From Vibrio tritonius (GTDB taxonomy: Bacteria > Pseudomonadota > Gammaproteobacteria > Enterobacterales > Vibrionaceae): 64,000 nt of DNA. The notes beneath the pieces are model-generated. The model was given only the letters and a program-made list of their open reading frames with translations. It searched no databases and had not been told where the DNA came from. The translations under genes and the position numbers were made by a program. The DNA lies in NCBI RefSeq assembly GCF_001547935.1, contig NZ_AP014635.1:558001-622000 (forward strand), given 5' to 3'. Shown piece by piece: positions 8,387-17,769 of the stretch (its first letter is position 1; each line of letters starts with the position of its first letter).

Positions 8387-8436
8387 TCTTTTCTTTACGA
8401 AAAGATCATCGTCCAGAATTGTTGGATTATGGCTCA

Positions 8437-8466
8437 AAAAGCTCGGCTTATGCCGAGCTTTTTTAT
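8437..8466 (+). terminator. Rho-independent terminator of rplM-rpsI
   Basis: AAAAGCTCGGC (8437-8447) pairs with GCCGAGCTTTT (8452-8462), 4-nt loop, T-rich tail TTTTTTATTTTT. Confidence 0.95.
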
Positions 8467-8529
8467 TTTTGGTTAACCTCATTTCACTCTTTCTTCTGAT
8501 TCTTTTCCCTTTGTTGTCGTATTTGTCAT

Positions 8530-8795
8530 TATACCCAAGTAACCTCAAGATGCGGTTTCAGCGAGAATGTATTCGCTCATAGGCAAGGCACTGATTTGAA
8601 CACATAGTTATTCTACGTAGAAAATCAGTAACGCAGCATAGGAGCGAATACAACTCGCCCCTTGGGAGCTCATCAACAAGCCCATTTCCGCGCCCAGTTA
8701 CGTTGAAAGGGAATAACCATTCCTTCCGTCATTGAGCTTGACCTGTGCTCGTTGATGAAGCTCTGAAGTCTGCATCTTGAGGTCATTTGGGTATA
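8530..8795. repeat. Complete ERIC-like nested palindromic element, copy A (266 bp)
   Basis: The ends are inverted repeats: the left begins TATACCCAAGTAACCTCAAG and the reverse complement of the right begins TATACCCAAATGACCTCAAG. Inside are nested stems: GTATTCGCTC (8569-8578) with GAGCGAATAC (8642-8651), CTGATTT (8591-8597) with AAATCAG (8622-8628), and in the right half GAGCTCATCAAC (8666-8677) with GTTGATGAAGCTC (8751-8763, one bulge). No open reading frame fits it. The TATACCC ends and nested layout resemble ERIC elements of enterobacteria; the relation is inferred from memory. It fills most of the gap between rpsI and petA. Confidence 0.9.
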
Positions 8796-8925
8796 TAAAT
8801 AATCCCTTTACCTGACAAGGAAATAGCGGTTTACTTAACTTCCGTTTATTCAATGATATTTAGGATGGTTGTGATCTACTGTTATGTGATTTTGGTGTGT
8901 GCTGTAGGTGGCAGGGGCTTTGTAA

Positions 8926-9522
8926 ATGAGTCATGAATCGGTCGATCGCTTAGCAAGACGACGTTTTCTTACTGTTAGTACATCTGTGGTTGGGGCATTG
9001 GGTGTCGCGGCTTTTTCTGTTCCGTTTATTCGCGCTTGGCAACCAAGTGTGACGGCTCAAATAGCAGCAGCGCCTGTGGAAGTTGATATCTCTAAAATTG
9101 CTGAAGGCCAATTGATTCGTGTTCAATGGCAAGGTAAACCGGTATGGATTGTCCGTCGCCCTCCCGCCATGATTGAAGCTTTGAAACAGGCCGATAATCG
9201 ATTATTAGACCCTTTGTCGACGCAAGCTCAGCAGCCTGACTATGCCCAGAATCCGTTCCGGTCGATTCGACCTGAAATCTTTGTCGCCGTGGGTATTTGC
9301 ACTCATTTAGGGTGCTCACCTACCTACTTACCTAACACGTTAAGTGAGCATGTGACGGGGGTACAAAGTGGTTTTTTCTGCCCGTGTCACGGATCGAGTT
9401 TTGATATGGCAGGGCGTGTTTTTGCTGGTGGACCTGCAGCGTTGAATTTGGCTGTGCCCAAATACCGTTATTTGTCTGCCAATCGGTTACTGATCGGTAA
9501 AGACGAAGGAGATAATACGTGA
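8926..9522 (+). CDS. petA: Ubiquinol-cytochrome c reductase, Rieske iron-sulfur subunit
   Basis: 198 residues. A twin-arginine-type N terminus (RRRFLTVSTSVVG, 11-23) runs into the single membrane anchor. The Rieske 2Fe-2S site is complete: Cys125-x-His127 with Cys130 in CTHLGC, and Cys152-x-Cys154-His155 in CPCHGS. It takes electrons from ubiquinol and passes them to cytochrome c1 in the periplasm. First gene of petABC; its stop codon overlaps the GTG start of petB. The ATG has only a moderate GGGG Shine-Dalgarno. Promoter elements should lie in 8796-8925; none is convincing by eye. Confidence 0.97.
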   Translation: MSHESVDRLARRRFLTVSTSVVGALGVAAFSVPFIRAWQPSVTAQIAAAPVEVDISKIAEGQLIRVQWQGKPVWIVRRPPAMIEALKQADNRLLDPLSTQAQQPDYAQNPFRSIRPEIFVAVGICTHLGCSPTYLPNTLSEHVTGVQSGFFCPCHGSSFDMAGRVFAGGPAALNLAVPKYRYLSANRLLIGKDEGDNT

Positions 9523-10781
9523 ACTCTCGGTTAGTGAATTGGATTGATGCTCGATTACCAATCAAAGAGGCTTTTCGTAAGCATGCCTCCCAATATCCGA
9601 TTCCGCGTAATATCAATATTTGGTGGCTGTTTGGTTCTCTCTCTTTGCTCATTCTAGTTAATCAAATTCTTACTGGGCTTTGGTTGGCAATGAGTTATCA
9701 ACCTACTGTAGAGCAGGCCTTTGCGTCGATACAAGAAATAATGCGTAATGTCGAATATGGATGGTTGTTACGTTATCTCCATGTCGTGGGAGCCTCCGCA
9801 TTCTTTATCGTTATCTATTTACATATTTTCCGTGGCCTGCTTTACGGCTCTTATCAAAAGCCTAGGGAGTTGGTATGGCTAATAGGGATGGCGGCCTTTT
9901 TGGTGATGATGGCGGAAGCGTTTATGGGCTATTTATTACCTTGGGGGCAGATGTTGTATTGGGGCGCTCAGGTGATAACGTCTTTATTTAGCGCGGTGCC
10001 TGTGGTTGGGGATTCATTAGCGAATTGGATACGGGGTGACTTTGTGGTCTCTGGTATTACATTGAGCCGATTTTTCGCTTTTCACGTGATCGGTTTGCCG
10101 CTGATATTGTTGCTCTTGGTGTATCTACATATTATTGCGTTGCATCAAGTGGGATCGAATAACCCAGATGGTATCGAGACGAAATTACCCAAAGGAACAG
10201 TGCAAGAACCAAGTCGATTTACGTTTCATTCTAGCTACACCAAAGACCACGATATTGTCGACTGTGTTCCCTTTTATCCTTATGGCGTTGTAAAAGATCT
10301 CTTTGGTATTGGCGTATTTTTAATCTTATTCAGTTACATCCTTTTTTTTCATCCGGGCTTAGATGGCTACTTTTTAGAAGCGACGAATTATGTTCCAGCC
10401 GACCCAATGCAAACGCCTGAGCATATTGCTCCGCTTTGGTATTTCACCCCTTTTTATGCGGTGTTAAGAGCTGTACCCGATAAATTATTCGGTGTTTTTG
10501 CCATGTTGATGGCGGTTATATTACTGTTCTTTCTGCCATGGATAGATCGCTGCTCGGTACGTTCTTTTCGTTATCGTAGCCGACTACATCGAGGAAATCT
10601 GCTGCTTTTTGTAGTCAGTTTTATTGCGCTAGGTATTCTTGGTAGCCTGCCTGTTACAACACTCAATACCGTGTTAGCGCGAATTTTTAGTCTGTGCTAT
10701 TTCATGTTTTATGTGTTGCTCTTTTTTTATAGTAAACGAGAGAAAACGACTCCTCTGCCAAAAAGGGTCACTATGAAATGA
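9519..10781 (+). CDS. petB: Ubiquinol-cytochrome c reductase, cytochrome b subunit
   Basis: 420 residues, multi-pass membrane protein of normal bacterial length. Haem-ligand helices contain the LRYLHVVGASAFFIVIYLHI and FFAFHVIGLPLILLLLVYLH segments; the Qo-site region has GYLLPWGQMLYWGAQV and the ef-loop reads APLWYF where the canonical motif is PEWY. Start is GTG overlapping the petA stop (GTGA), and its own stop overlaps the petC ATG (ATGA), so the three subunits are translationally coupled. The Leu at the usual Glu position of PEWY belongs to the known non-PEWY variation in proteobacterial cytochromes b. Confidence 0.97.
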   Translation: MNSRLVNWIDARLPIKEAFRKHASQYPIPRNINIWWLFGSLSLLILVNQILTGLWLAMSYQPTVEQAFASIQEIMRNVEYGWLLRYLHVVGASAFFIVIYLHIFRGLLYGSYQKPRELVWLIGMAAFLVMMAEAFMGYLLPWGQMLYWGAQVITSLFSAVPVVGDSLANWIRGDFVVSGITLSRFFAFHVIGLPLILLLLVYLHIIALHQVGSNNPDGIETKLPKGTVQEPSRFTFHSSYTKDHDIVDCVPFYPYGVVKDLFGIGVFLILFSYILFFHPGLDGYFLEATNYVPADPMQTPEHIAPLWYFTPFYAVLRAVPDKLFGVFAMLMAVILLFFLPWIDRCSVRSFRYRSRLHRGNLLLFVVSFIALGILGSLPVTTLNTVLARIFSLCYFMFYVLLFFYSKREKTTPLPKRVTMK

Positions 10782-11482
10782 AAAGTGTACAGGGCTTTTT
10801 TCTCGTTTTACTCGCCATGTTTTCTTTTGCGGCACAGGCGTTAATGACAGCCAATAATGACCTTGATGATATCGAGTCATTGCAAAGAGGAGCGCAGTAT
10901 TATTCTCAATATTGCTTGGCGTGCCACAGTATGGAATACCAACGTTACCGAACGGTTGCTCAAGACTTACACATCAGCAAACAAGCCATGCGAGCCAGTA
11001 TTATAGTTGATCCTCAAGTGCATTGGTCAGAACCTATGCAAAGTGTGCTAGCTAAAGACAACATGGAGGCGTGGTTAGGTGTAGCGGCTCCCGATCTCAC
11101 ATTGGCTGCCGGTCAATATTCAGTTGATTGGTTGTACACTTTTTTGCACCAGTTTTATCGTGATGAACAACGATCATTAGGGGTGAATAATCTGTTAGCG
11201 CCTAATATCATGATGCCCAATGTGCTTGAAGGTTTACAAGGCAGTCAGTCTTTGAGCCGAGAGTCTGATGGGGTGATGGCATTAATGCCGACGAATAAAG
11301 GCATGTTGAGCCAAGCCGAGTATGACCAATTGGTTCGCGATTTGGTGAATTATCTCGCGTATACCACTGAACCTAAACAACAAGTTCGCAGTGAGCTTGG
11401 GCTATGGGTGATAGGCTTTTTATCTGTTTTTACTATACTCAGTTTGTTGCTGAAGAAAGAATATTGGCGTGATGTGCACTAA
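10778..11482 (+). CDS. petC: Ubiquinol-cytochrome c reductase, cytochrome c1 subunit
   Basis: 234 residues: signal peptide (about 1-21), covalent haem motif CLACH at Cys46-Cys49-His50, a Met-rich NIMMPNVLEGLQG segment that likely supplies the sixth ligand, and a C-terminal membrane helix (LWVIGFLSVFTILSLLL) anchoring it in the inner membrane. It accepts electrons from the Rieske protein and gives them to soluble or membrane cytochrome c. Coupled to petB by ATGA. Terminator at 11524-11552. Confidence 0.97.
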   Translation: MKSVQGFFLVLLAMFSFAAQALMTANNDLDDIESLQRGAQYYSQYCLACHSMEYQRYRTVAQDLHISKQAMRASIIVDPQVHWSEPMQSVLAKDNMEAWLGVAAPDLTLAAGQYSVDWLYTFLHQFYRDEQRSLGVNNLLAPNIMMPNVLEGLQGSQSLSRESDGVMALMPTNKGMLSQAEYDQLVRDLVNYLAYTTEPKQQVRSELGLWVIGFLSVFTILSLLLKKEYWRDVH

Positions 11483-11523
11483 TTGTGCTATTATGCCGTG
11501 CTATTTCCCGATTTTGAATTAAT

Positions 11524-11552
11524 CAATGGAGGCTTGTCCCTCCATTGTTTTT
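11524..11552 (+). terminator. Rho-independent terminator of petABC
   Basis: Perfect 9-bp stem CAATGGAGG (11524-11532) / CCTCCATTG (11539-11547), 6-nt loop, followed by TTTTTATC. It lies only 28 bp before the sspA start, so the sspA promoter must be upstream of or inside it, or sspA depends on read-through. Confidence 0.9.
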
Positions 11553-11579
11553 ATCTGTTTAAGTGTGCTGGAGGGCTCC

Positions 11580-12215
11580 ATGGCTGTAGCTGCCAATAAA
11601 CGTTCTGTGATGACTCTGTTTTCAAGTGCCACTGATATGTATAGCCATCAGGTTCGCATCGTGCTGGCGGAAAAAGGCGTGAGTTTTGAAGTTGAGTTGG
11701 TTGACGAAAATAACCTACCAGCGGAACTGATCGAACTGAATCCATACAAATCAGTACCGACTCTTGTTGATCGCGAGTTGGCTTTGTACGATTCAAAAAT
11801 CATCATGGAATATCTTGATGAGCGTTTTCCTCATCCACCATTGATGCCTGTATACCCAGTTGCTCGTGGTAACAGTCGTCTAATGATTTATCGTATCGAG
11901 CGTAACTGGTATTCACTTGCTGAGAAAATCGTAAACGGTACTGCAGAAGAAGCTGAAACTGCTCGTACTCGTCTACGTAATGATTTGCTTACTTTAGGTC
12001 CAGTATTTGCTGAGTTTGAATACTTCATGAGTGAAGAGTTCAGCCTTATCGATTGCTACTTGGCTCCTCTGCTATGGCGTCTACCTGTATTAGGTATTGA
12101 TTTGATTGGCCCAGGTTCAAAAGAACTTAAAGTTTATATGAACCGCGTATTTGAGCGTGATTCTTTCTTGGCTTCTCTAACTGAAGCAGAACGTGAGATG
12201 CGTCTGGCGCGTTAA
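11580..12215 (+). CDS. sspA: Stringent starvation protein A
   Basis: 211 residues with a glutathione-S-transferase-like fold: thioredoxin-like N domain (VMTLFSSATDMYSHQVRIVLAEKGVSFE) and helical C domain. SspA lacks transferase activity; in E. coli it binds RNA polymerase and alters transcription in stationary phase and under acid stress. Start chosen at 11580 because GGAGG lies 5 bp upstream and the family N terminus (MAVAANKRSVMTLF) begins there; the frame is open back to 11526 through the petC terminator. sspB begins 10 bp after its stop. Confidence 0.97.
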   Translation: MAVAANKRSVMTLFSSATDMYSHQVRIVLAEKGVSFEVELVDENNLPAELIELNPYKSVPTLVDRELALYDSKIIMEYLDERFPHPPLMPVYPVARGNSRLMIYRIERNWYSLAEKIVNGTAEEAETARTRLRNDLLTLGPVFAEFEYFMSEEFSLIDCYLAPLLWRLPVLGIDLIGPGSKELKVYMNRVFERDSFLASLTEAEREMRLAR

Positions 12216-12225
12216 TGGTTGCCTG

Positions 12226-12714
12226 ATGGATATTGATAATATGACTCCACGCCGCCCGTTTATGCTTCGTGCATATTACGATTGGTTGTTGGAGAATGAT
12301 CTCACACCTCATCTGGTTGTCGATGCCACGTTAAATGGTGTCAAAGTGCCACTTGAGTATGTTCAAGATGGTCAGATTGTATTGAATATCGCACCTCGTG
12401 CAGTTGGTAATTTACAACTGGGCAATGATGAGGTGACGTTCAGTGCTCGTTTCGGTGGTCGTCCACATTTGGTGATTGTACCTTTGTATGCGGTACAGGC
12501 TGTCTATGCGCGTGAAAATGGTGCAGGCACTATGTTTGAACCTGAACCTGCGTACATGGATATGATGGTTGAAGAAGATGATTTTGATGACATAGAAGAG
12601 ACGGAAGATACGATGTCTCTCGTGACTGCAGAATCAGACGATGATCATGAACCAGACCCTGACGATGAACCGCCAAGACCACGTGGCCGTCCAAGTCTGA
12701 GAGTGGTGAAATAA
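12226..12714 (+). CDS. sspB: ClpXP adaptor SspB
   Basis: 162 residues from the ATG at 12226 (MDIDNMTPRRPFMLRAYYDWL). The substrate-binding domain spans about 1-110 with the HLVVDATLNGVKVPLEYVQDGQIVLNIAPRAVGNL core. An acidic linker follows, then the C-terminal ClpX-docking tail RGRPSLRVVK. SspB tethers ssrA-tagged peptides to ClpXP, and in the sigmaE pathway delivers RseA fragments, which connects it to degS in this window. Encoded immediately after sspA, as in E. coli. A possible ATG at 12193 would overlap sspA and adds no family sequence. Confidence 0.97.
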   Translation: MDIDNMTPRRPFMLRAYYDWLLENDLTPHLVVDATLNGVKVPLEYVQDGQIVLNIAPRAVGNLQLGNDEVTFSARFGGRPHLVIVPLYAVQAVYARENGAGTMFEPEPAYMDMMVEEDDFDDIEETEDTMSLVTAESDDDHEPDPDDEPPRPRGRPSLRVVK

Positions 12715-12742
12715 CGAAACTGCATCTCGCATAATGATAAAA

Positions 12743-12775
12743 TAAAAAGCAGCGTAAATACGCTGCTTTTTTTGT
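12743..12775. terminator. Bidirectional terminator between sspB and dolP
   Basis: AAAAGCAGCG (12745-12754) pairs with CGCTGCTTTT (12761-12770); T-rich on both strands, suited to the two convergent operons. Confidence 0.9.
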
Positions 12776-12818
12776 TACTGCGATTGTAACTCTAATCTAC
12801 GTGGTTAACTCTTTCAAA

Positions 12819-13391
12819 TTAATCCGCGTAGTTAAAACCGCGCACCACTTCTTTGACGCCAGAGATATTACGTGCAACATCGGTCGCAATTTGCGCTTTA
12901 TCACGAGTAATGTAGCCAAAGAGATACACTACTTTATCTTCGGTCTCTACACTGACTTTCACGCCATTAAGCTCAGATTTGGTTAGCAAGGCAGATTTCA
13001 CTTTAGTCGTGATCCAACTGTCTTCGCTCACTTGGCTAAAGGAAAGTGGTTCTTTCACTTCGACTCGATTATGCAGCTCACGCACGCCTTTCATGTTACG
13101 CACTTCTGCTGCAAATTTATCAAGTAAGTCCTGTTGTTTGGCTTGACCAATCAGTACGACCTTACCTTGATAAGATACGGAGGTAATACGTAATTGATTT
13201 TTATAAGGTGCTTTATGGCTAAGGCCACCAATATTAAGCTCTAGGTGGTTATCATCCCAAATTTGCTGTGCAGAGCGTGGGTCGGTAACCAAGTTGGCAG
13301 TTGTTGCTGCGCCCGCAATAAAAATACCGGCACAGCCCGTGACGGAAAATAACACTGTTAATGCTAGTAAAAAGTGTCGATATTTTTTCAC
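12819..13391 (-). CDS. dolP: Outer-membrane lipoprotein DolP (YraP), dual BON domain
   Basis: From the GTG at 13391 the product is 190 residues, like E. coli DolP (191). It has a lipoprotein signal peptide with lipobox VTGC, then two BON domains (about 45-115, ITSVSYQGKVVLIGQAKQQDLLDKF, and 120-188, VKVSVETEDKVVYLFGYITRDKAQIA). DolP binds anionic phospholipids at the division site and supports outer-membrane integrity and BAM function. GTG chosen because GAGGA precedes it and it lies 4 bp after the diaA stop; a longer frame to 13430 would overlap diaA. Last gene of lpoA-yraN-diaA-dolP. Confidence 0.93.
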   Translation of the reverse strand: MKKYRHFLLALTVLFSVTGCAGIFIAGAATTANLVTDPRSAQQIWDDNHLELNIGGLSHKAPYKNQLRITSVSYQGKVVLIGQAKQQDLLDKFAAEVRNMKGVRELHNRVEVKEPLSFSQVSEDSWITTKVKSALLTKSELNGVKVSVETEDKVVYLFGYITRDKAQIATDVARNISGVKEVVRGFNYAD

Positions 13392-13395
13392 TCGA

Positions 13396-13986
13396 TTAGT
13401 CCTCGTGTGCTGGGAACAATACTTGATCAATCAAGTCGCACAAGCAGTGGAGTGTTAGCATATGCACTTCATGAATGCGCGCTGTTCGCTGAGATGGAAT
13501 ACGAATTTCTACATCGTTTTCACCCAATAAACCTGCCATTTCTCCGCCATCTTTGCCTGTTAGTGCAATGATGGTCATGTCTCGAGTCACTGCAGCTTCC
13601 ATTGCTTTGATGATGTTTTGGCTGTTACCACTGGTTGAGATCGCAAGCAATATATCACCAGGCTGGCCTAGAGCGCGGACTTGCTTAGAAAAGATCTCTT
13701 GGTATGCATAATCATTCGCTACGGCTGTTAACGTTGTGGTGTCTGAAGACATGGTTAATGCTGGTAGGCTAGGGCGTTCAGTTTCAAAACGGTTTAATAA
13801 ACAAGACGTAAACTGTTGCGCGTTGGCTGATGAGCCACCATTACCACAGCAAAGTAATTTATTGCCGTTTAATAGGGTTGCCACCATAGCTTGTGCAGCA
13901 TGCATGATGGCATCTGGTAATGCTTCTGCTGCTGCAATTTGAATTTGAATGCTTTCGGTAAAACTGTCTTTAATGCTGTCTAGCAT
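13396..13986 (-). CDS. diaA: DnaA initiator-associating protein DiaA (SIS domain)
   Basis: 196 residues, a single SIS phosphosugar-isomerase-like domain: [17 protein letters not shown] (phosphate-binding Ser loop), [19 protein letters not shown] and the [16 protein letters not shown]-terminal helix. In E. coli DiaA is a homotetramer that binds DnaA and promotes timely initiation at oriC. It resembles GmhA (sedoheptulose-7-phosphate isomerase), but the operon context between yraN and dolP is that of diaA. yraN lies 3 bp upstream, implying coupled translation. Confidence 0.93.
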   Translation of the reverse strand: MLDSIKDSFTESIQIQIAAAEALPDAIMHAAQAMVATLLNGNKLLCCGNGGSSANAQQFTSCLLNRFETERPSLPALTMSSDTTTLTAVANDYAYQEIFSKQVRALGQPGDILLAISTSGNSQNIIKAMEAAVTRDMTIIALTGKDGGEMAGLLGENDVEIRIPSQRTARIHEVHMLTLHCLCDLIDQVLFPAHED

Positions 13987-13989
13987 TGA

Positions 13990-14358
13990 TTATCCTTCGG
14001 TAATTGCGTTCTTTATCCACTCAATATGGCGACCCGAATCTTGGATCGCAACCACATCAAACCGGAAATCCGTGTTGTGTACATTGAGGTGTTGTTTTTT
14101 CATCCATATCATAGCCGAACGAATCAGACGTTTTTGTTTCTGCTTCGTGACCATTTCAGCGGCATGACCATGACGTGGGTTATCTCGATATTTTACTTCG
14201 ACAAAGACCAACGTCTGTTTGTCACGCATCACTAAATCCAACTCCCCGCCGCGAATTACAAAGTTTTTCTCGACGAGGAAAAGGCCGTGGCGGATCAGAT
14301 AATCTGCCGCTTGTTGTTCATAGAATAATCCCGTTTTACGGCGATTAAACAGACCCAT
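13990..14358 (-). CDS. yraN: YraN family, UPF0102 predicted endonuclease-fold protein
   Basis: 122 residues of the YraN family. The core GELDLVMRDKQTLVFVEVKYR has the D...ExK arrangement of PD-(D/E)xK nuclease folds, with Asp in GELDLV and Glu-x-Lys in FVEVKYR. The function is not established; the fold resembles Holliday-junction resolvases and restriction-type nucleases. It starts 2 bp after the lpoA stop and ends 3 bp before diaA, so all four genes of this operon are tightly packed. Confidence 0.93.
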   Translation of the reverse strand: MGLFNRRKTGLFYEQQAADYLIRHGLFLVEKNFVIRGGELDLVMRDKQTLVFVEVKYRDNPRHGHAAEMVTKQKQKRLIRSAMIWMKKQHLNVHNTDFRFDVVAIQDSGRHIEWIKNAITEG

Positions 14359-14360
14359 AA

Positions 14361-16163
14361 CTAGTGTTTAGCCCAACTGATCTCACGTTGTACAACACAC
14401 TGCTCGTCAATGCTCAGAACACCAGTTTGTCCGTTAATGGTATAACCTTGGACCACTTTCATCTGAGGTAATTCCATCATTAGTCGATATGCATCCATAC
14501 CAAGTGCTTGCAAACGACGTTCACCATTAGAGTCTTTTGGCCATAGACGTTCCATTTGGTTTGAGATTGAAGTGTCTGGATGAACCAGTAGTGGAATGTC
14601 ACTGTAAGTAACGCCACTCAAATCTTCATATTGATGCCCATTACCATTACTTGTTGAATTGGAGAACAGACGTGGTGGCTGTGTATCTGGGTTAATCGCC
14701 ACTTCAATAAATGGCTTGATTAACGTGAGATCTGCACTGTTTGCCACAATGTAAACCGAATCAATATCTCGACGACTGCGCGGCTGGCTTTGCAGCTTCA
14801 TATTGGTTAACTCTTCCATCTGCGCGATGTTTTGTTGGCTGTCTTGCAAACCAAAAATTGAGTTAATATTTCTTTGCAATTGGCGTTTGTCACCAAACAA
14901 GCTTACAGCCACTTTGTTTTTGCTGTATTTACGCCATTCATCATTAAAGGCATCAACGACACGTTGACCATAGCTGCCATCAGGGGCGAGCAGTAGAGGG
15001 TATTGATAACCTTGGCTGAACAAATGCTTAGCTGCTTGCGCGACTTCTTGTTCTGGCGATAACGTGAGATAACAAGTTTGATAGCCTTCTTCTAGCTCTT
15101 CTGGAATATTCAGTGCAAGCATATTGATAGGCTTACTGTGACTTTCTTGAAGTTTTTGCAATGCCTCGATCTTGTCTTTTTCCAGCGGACCAACAATAAA
15201 GTCGATGTTTTTGTCGGTCAGTGTTTGATCAATCTGCTCTATGCTTTGCGCATTAGTGTCGATGACCGTGAAGCTAGCATCGGGTTTACGTGTTTGGTCA
15301 TTCATTAATGACATAATAAAACCATCACGAATCAGCTGTGCTTGACGTGCGTATTTACCGGTTAACGGTAACAGCAAAGCTGTACGGCTAGGCTGGGCAA
15401 TGTCCATCGCTAAGATATCTTGAATATCTTTCGGGGTATTTAATGCGGCTGGGTGTTGTGGGTTTTCTGCTAACCAGTTTTTCAGCGTATTCTGCAGTTG
15501 TGGGAGATCACTACCCATGGTCTTCATATAAACGGCAAGTTGTAACCAACCATCTAACACATCTTCATCAGGTTTGGTCGCTAAGCTCGTGATGCTGTGT
15601 CCATTATATTTACTTAAATTAGCCCAGACTTGGTCAGAAATGCCTTCCCAACTGCCTTGCGGGGTGTAGTCATATAAAGCGACTAGCTCGCGGCTTGAAT
15701 CGAAAGGTTGCTCCAAATTGGTATAAATATCTGCTTTGAGCTGGTGATAATTTTTCCATTGCTCGTCAGACAGTTTCCAATAAGGTTTGAAATTAAGTTG
15801 TGCTAGAGCCTTATCATACTGCTCAACATTAGTGAGTAGATGCGCTTTGTTCAGTTGCCATTCTGCCATTTGCATCGAGCTAAGCTTCTGTTTCGATAGG
15901 CGTTTACTGATAAGCTCTGCTTGTTCAGTGTTGTTGGCGACAATCGCGGCTTTCATGGCCATGATCAACAGGTCATTTTGCAAACTACCTTGAGTGGTAT
16001 CGGCTTGCATAATGTACACTTGTGCGGTTTCACTTGGTTCGTTCGTTATATCGACAAAATCAGGTGCTGAAGGTTTAGACGAACAAGCCGCTAACATGAT
16101 CGCGAATGCAACAGGAGTGAGTAAGCGTGGTACACTGCGTCTCTGATGGTTTTTCATAGCCAT
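14361..16163 (-). CDS. lpoA: Penicillin-binding protein activator LpoA
   Basis: 600 residues. N-terminal lipoprotein signal with lipobox LAAC (Cys27), a TPR-like helical region (about 30-250) and a periplasmic-binding-protein-like C-terminal domain (about 255-595, opening with PSRTALLLPLTGKYARQAQLIRDGF). LpoA is an outer-membrane lipoprotein that spans the periplasm to activate the bifunctional synthase PBP1a. A second ATG two codons in (16157) is equally possible. Divergent from rsmI across 63 bp, the normal enterobacterial and Vibrio arrangement. First gene of the lpoA-yraN-diaA-dolP unit, so a cell-wall activator, a replication factor and an envelope lipoprotein are co-transcribed. Confidence 0.95.
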   Translation of the reverse strand: MAMKNHQRRSVPRLLTPVAFAIMLAACSSKPSAPDFVDITNEPSETAQVYIMQADTTQGSLQNDLLIMAMKAAIVANNTEQAELISKRLSKQKLSSMQMAEWQLNKAHLLTNVEQYDKALAQLNFKPYWKLSDEQWKNYHQLKADIYTNLEQPFDSSRELVALYDYTPQGSWEGISDQVWANLSKYNGHSITSLATKPDEDVLDGWLQLAVYMKTMGSDLPQLQNTLKNWLAENPQHPAALNTPKDIQDILAMDIAQPSRTALLLPLTGKYARQAQLIRDGFIMSLMNDQTRKPDASFTVIDTNAQSIEQIDQTLTDKNIDFIVGPLEKDKIEALQKLQESHSKPINMLALNIPEELEEGYQTCYLTLSPEQEVAQAAKHLFSQGYQYPLLLAPDGSYGQRVVDAFNDEWRKYSKNKVAVSLFGDKRQLQRNINSIFGLQDSQQNIAQMEELTNMKLQSQPRSRRDIDSVYIVANSADLTLIKPFIEVAINPDTQPPRLFSNSTSNGNGHQYEDLSGVTYSDIPLLVHPDTSISNQMERLWPKDSNGERRLQALGMDAYRLMMELPQMKVVQGYTINGQTGVLSIDEQCVVQREISWAKH

Positions 16164-16226
16164 GAGTTCTTAAGTTAATCCGTGTAAAATTGTCTCTATA
16201 TTAATCGTTGAAGTGATGGTAAACAA

Positions 16227-17084
16227 ATGACAGATAGCAAAACCTTGGACGTCCCTACGTTATACATAGTTCCGACGCCAATTGGTAACCTTGGCGATAT
16301 TACCCAAAGAGCGTTAGATGTACTTTCCAATGTTGATGTTATCGCTGCGGAAGATACACGCCATACGGGTAAATTGCTTTCTCACTTCAATATACAAACT
16401 AAGACGTTCGCCTTGCATGATCACAATGAACAGCAAAAAGCTCAAGTATTAGTTGAGAAATTATTAGCGGGCCAGTCCATCGCTTTAGTTTCAGATGCTG
16501 GTACGCCCCTTATTAGTGACCCAGGTTATCATTTAGTCAGCCAGTGTCGTCAAGCGGGTGTTAAAGTTACGCCACTTCCTGGTGCGTGTGCTGTGATTAC
16601 TGCCTTGAGCGCTTCTGGGTTGCCATCGGATCGTTTTAGTTTTGAAGGCTTTTTCCCAGCGAAAAGCAAAGGTCGCAAAGACAAATTGCTTGAGATCGCC
16701 AAAGTTGAACGTACTTGTATTTTTTACGAATCGCCACATCGTATCACCGAATCATTACAAGATATGCTCGAAATTCTTGGTCCTGATCGCGAAGTTGTAT
16801 TGGCGCGTGAGTTAACCAAAACTTTTGAGACGATTCAGGGGTTACCACTTGGTGAATTGGTTACTTGGATTGAAGAAGATGACAACCGCAAGCGCGGTGA
16901 AATGGTATTACTGATTCATGGCTATCGTGAAGATAAAGCCAGTGGTATTCCCGATGAAGCGCTGCGTTCGTTAACGATTCTGGTCAAAGAACTGCCTTTG
17001 AAAAAAGCAGCGGCGTTGACAGCAGAAATTTATAATCTCAAGAAAAATGAACTCTACAAATGGGGTTTAGAGAACTTAGATTAA
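16227..17084 (+). CDS. rsmI: 16S rRNA 2'-O-methyltransferase RsmI
   Basis: 285 residues of the SAM-dependent tetrapyrrole-methylase fold: [22 protein letters not shown] at the N terminus, [33 protein letters not shown] and [25 protein letters not shown]. It methylates the ribose of C1402 in the 16S decoding centre, partner to the base methylation by RsmH, which is also encoded here at 17770. The gene ends 109 bp before the RNase P RNA; no T-rich terminator is visible in that spacer. Confidence 0.96.
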   Translation: MTDSKTLDVPTLYIVPTPIGNLGDITQRALDVLSNVDVIAAEDTRHTGKLLSHFNIQTKTFALHDHNEQQKAQVLVEKLLAGQSIALVSDAGTPLISDPGYHLVSQCRQAGVKVTPLPGACAVITALSASGLPSDRFSFEGFFPAKSKGRKDKLLEIAKVERTCIFYESPHRITESLQDMLEILGPDREVVLARELTKTFETIQGLPLGELVTWIEEDDNRKRGEMVLLIHGYREDKASGIPDEALRSLTILVKELPLKKAAALTAEIYNLKKNELYKWGLENLD

Positions 17085-17156
17085 TTGATATTGAGTTTAG
17101 AATCGGTGTAAGTTTAACCGTTTGGTAGGCAATTAGCAGAGTTTCTTGATTCTTCC

Positions 17157-17185
17157 TAGACACTGACGGCGGTTATCTATATTAT
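17157..17185 (+). promoter_or_regulatory. Promoter of rnpB
   Basis: TAGACA (17157-17162), 17-bp spacer, TATTAT (17180-17185); predicted start at 17193-17194, exactly where the RNA's P1 helix begins. Confidence 0.6.
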
Positions 17186-17193
17186 TCGCGGTC

Positions 17194-17590
<397 letters not shown>

Positions 17591-17591
17591 T

Positions 17592-17628
17592 AAACCCATC
17601 ATGGCTCTCGAGTTATGATGGGTTTTTT
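17592..17628 (+). terminator. Rho-independent terminator of rnpB
   Basis: AAACCCATCAT (17592-17602) pairs with ATGATGGGTTT (17615-17625), 12-nt loop, run of six T. Confidence 0.92.
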
Positions 17629-17636
17629 GCTTTATA

Positions 17637-17665
17637 TTGACTCAGCCGAAGCGAAAAGCTTTAAA
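17637..17665 (+). promoter_or_regulatory. Candidate promoter for the division and cell-wall cluster
   Basis: TTGACT (17637-17642), 17-bp spacer, TTTAAA (17660-17665), ~105 bp before rsmH and right after the rnpB terminator. A perfect 12-bp palindrome, ACCGCTAGCGGT, follows at 17697-17708 in the predicted leader. Confidence 0.4.
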
Positions 17666-17769
17666 CTTAGCGCAAAGTCACGTCCCAGACGAGCTAACCG
17701 CTAGCGGTAGTGTCGGAAATAAGTACACTAATTAATAAAATTGATAGCCGATGGGCAAATGAGAATATT

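Noticed and set aside
13396..13986. GmhA (heptose isomerase) instead of DiaA
   Set aside because: SIS fold fits both, but the yraN-diaA-dolP context and length favour DiaA.
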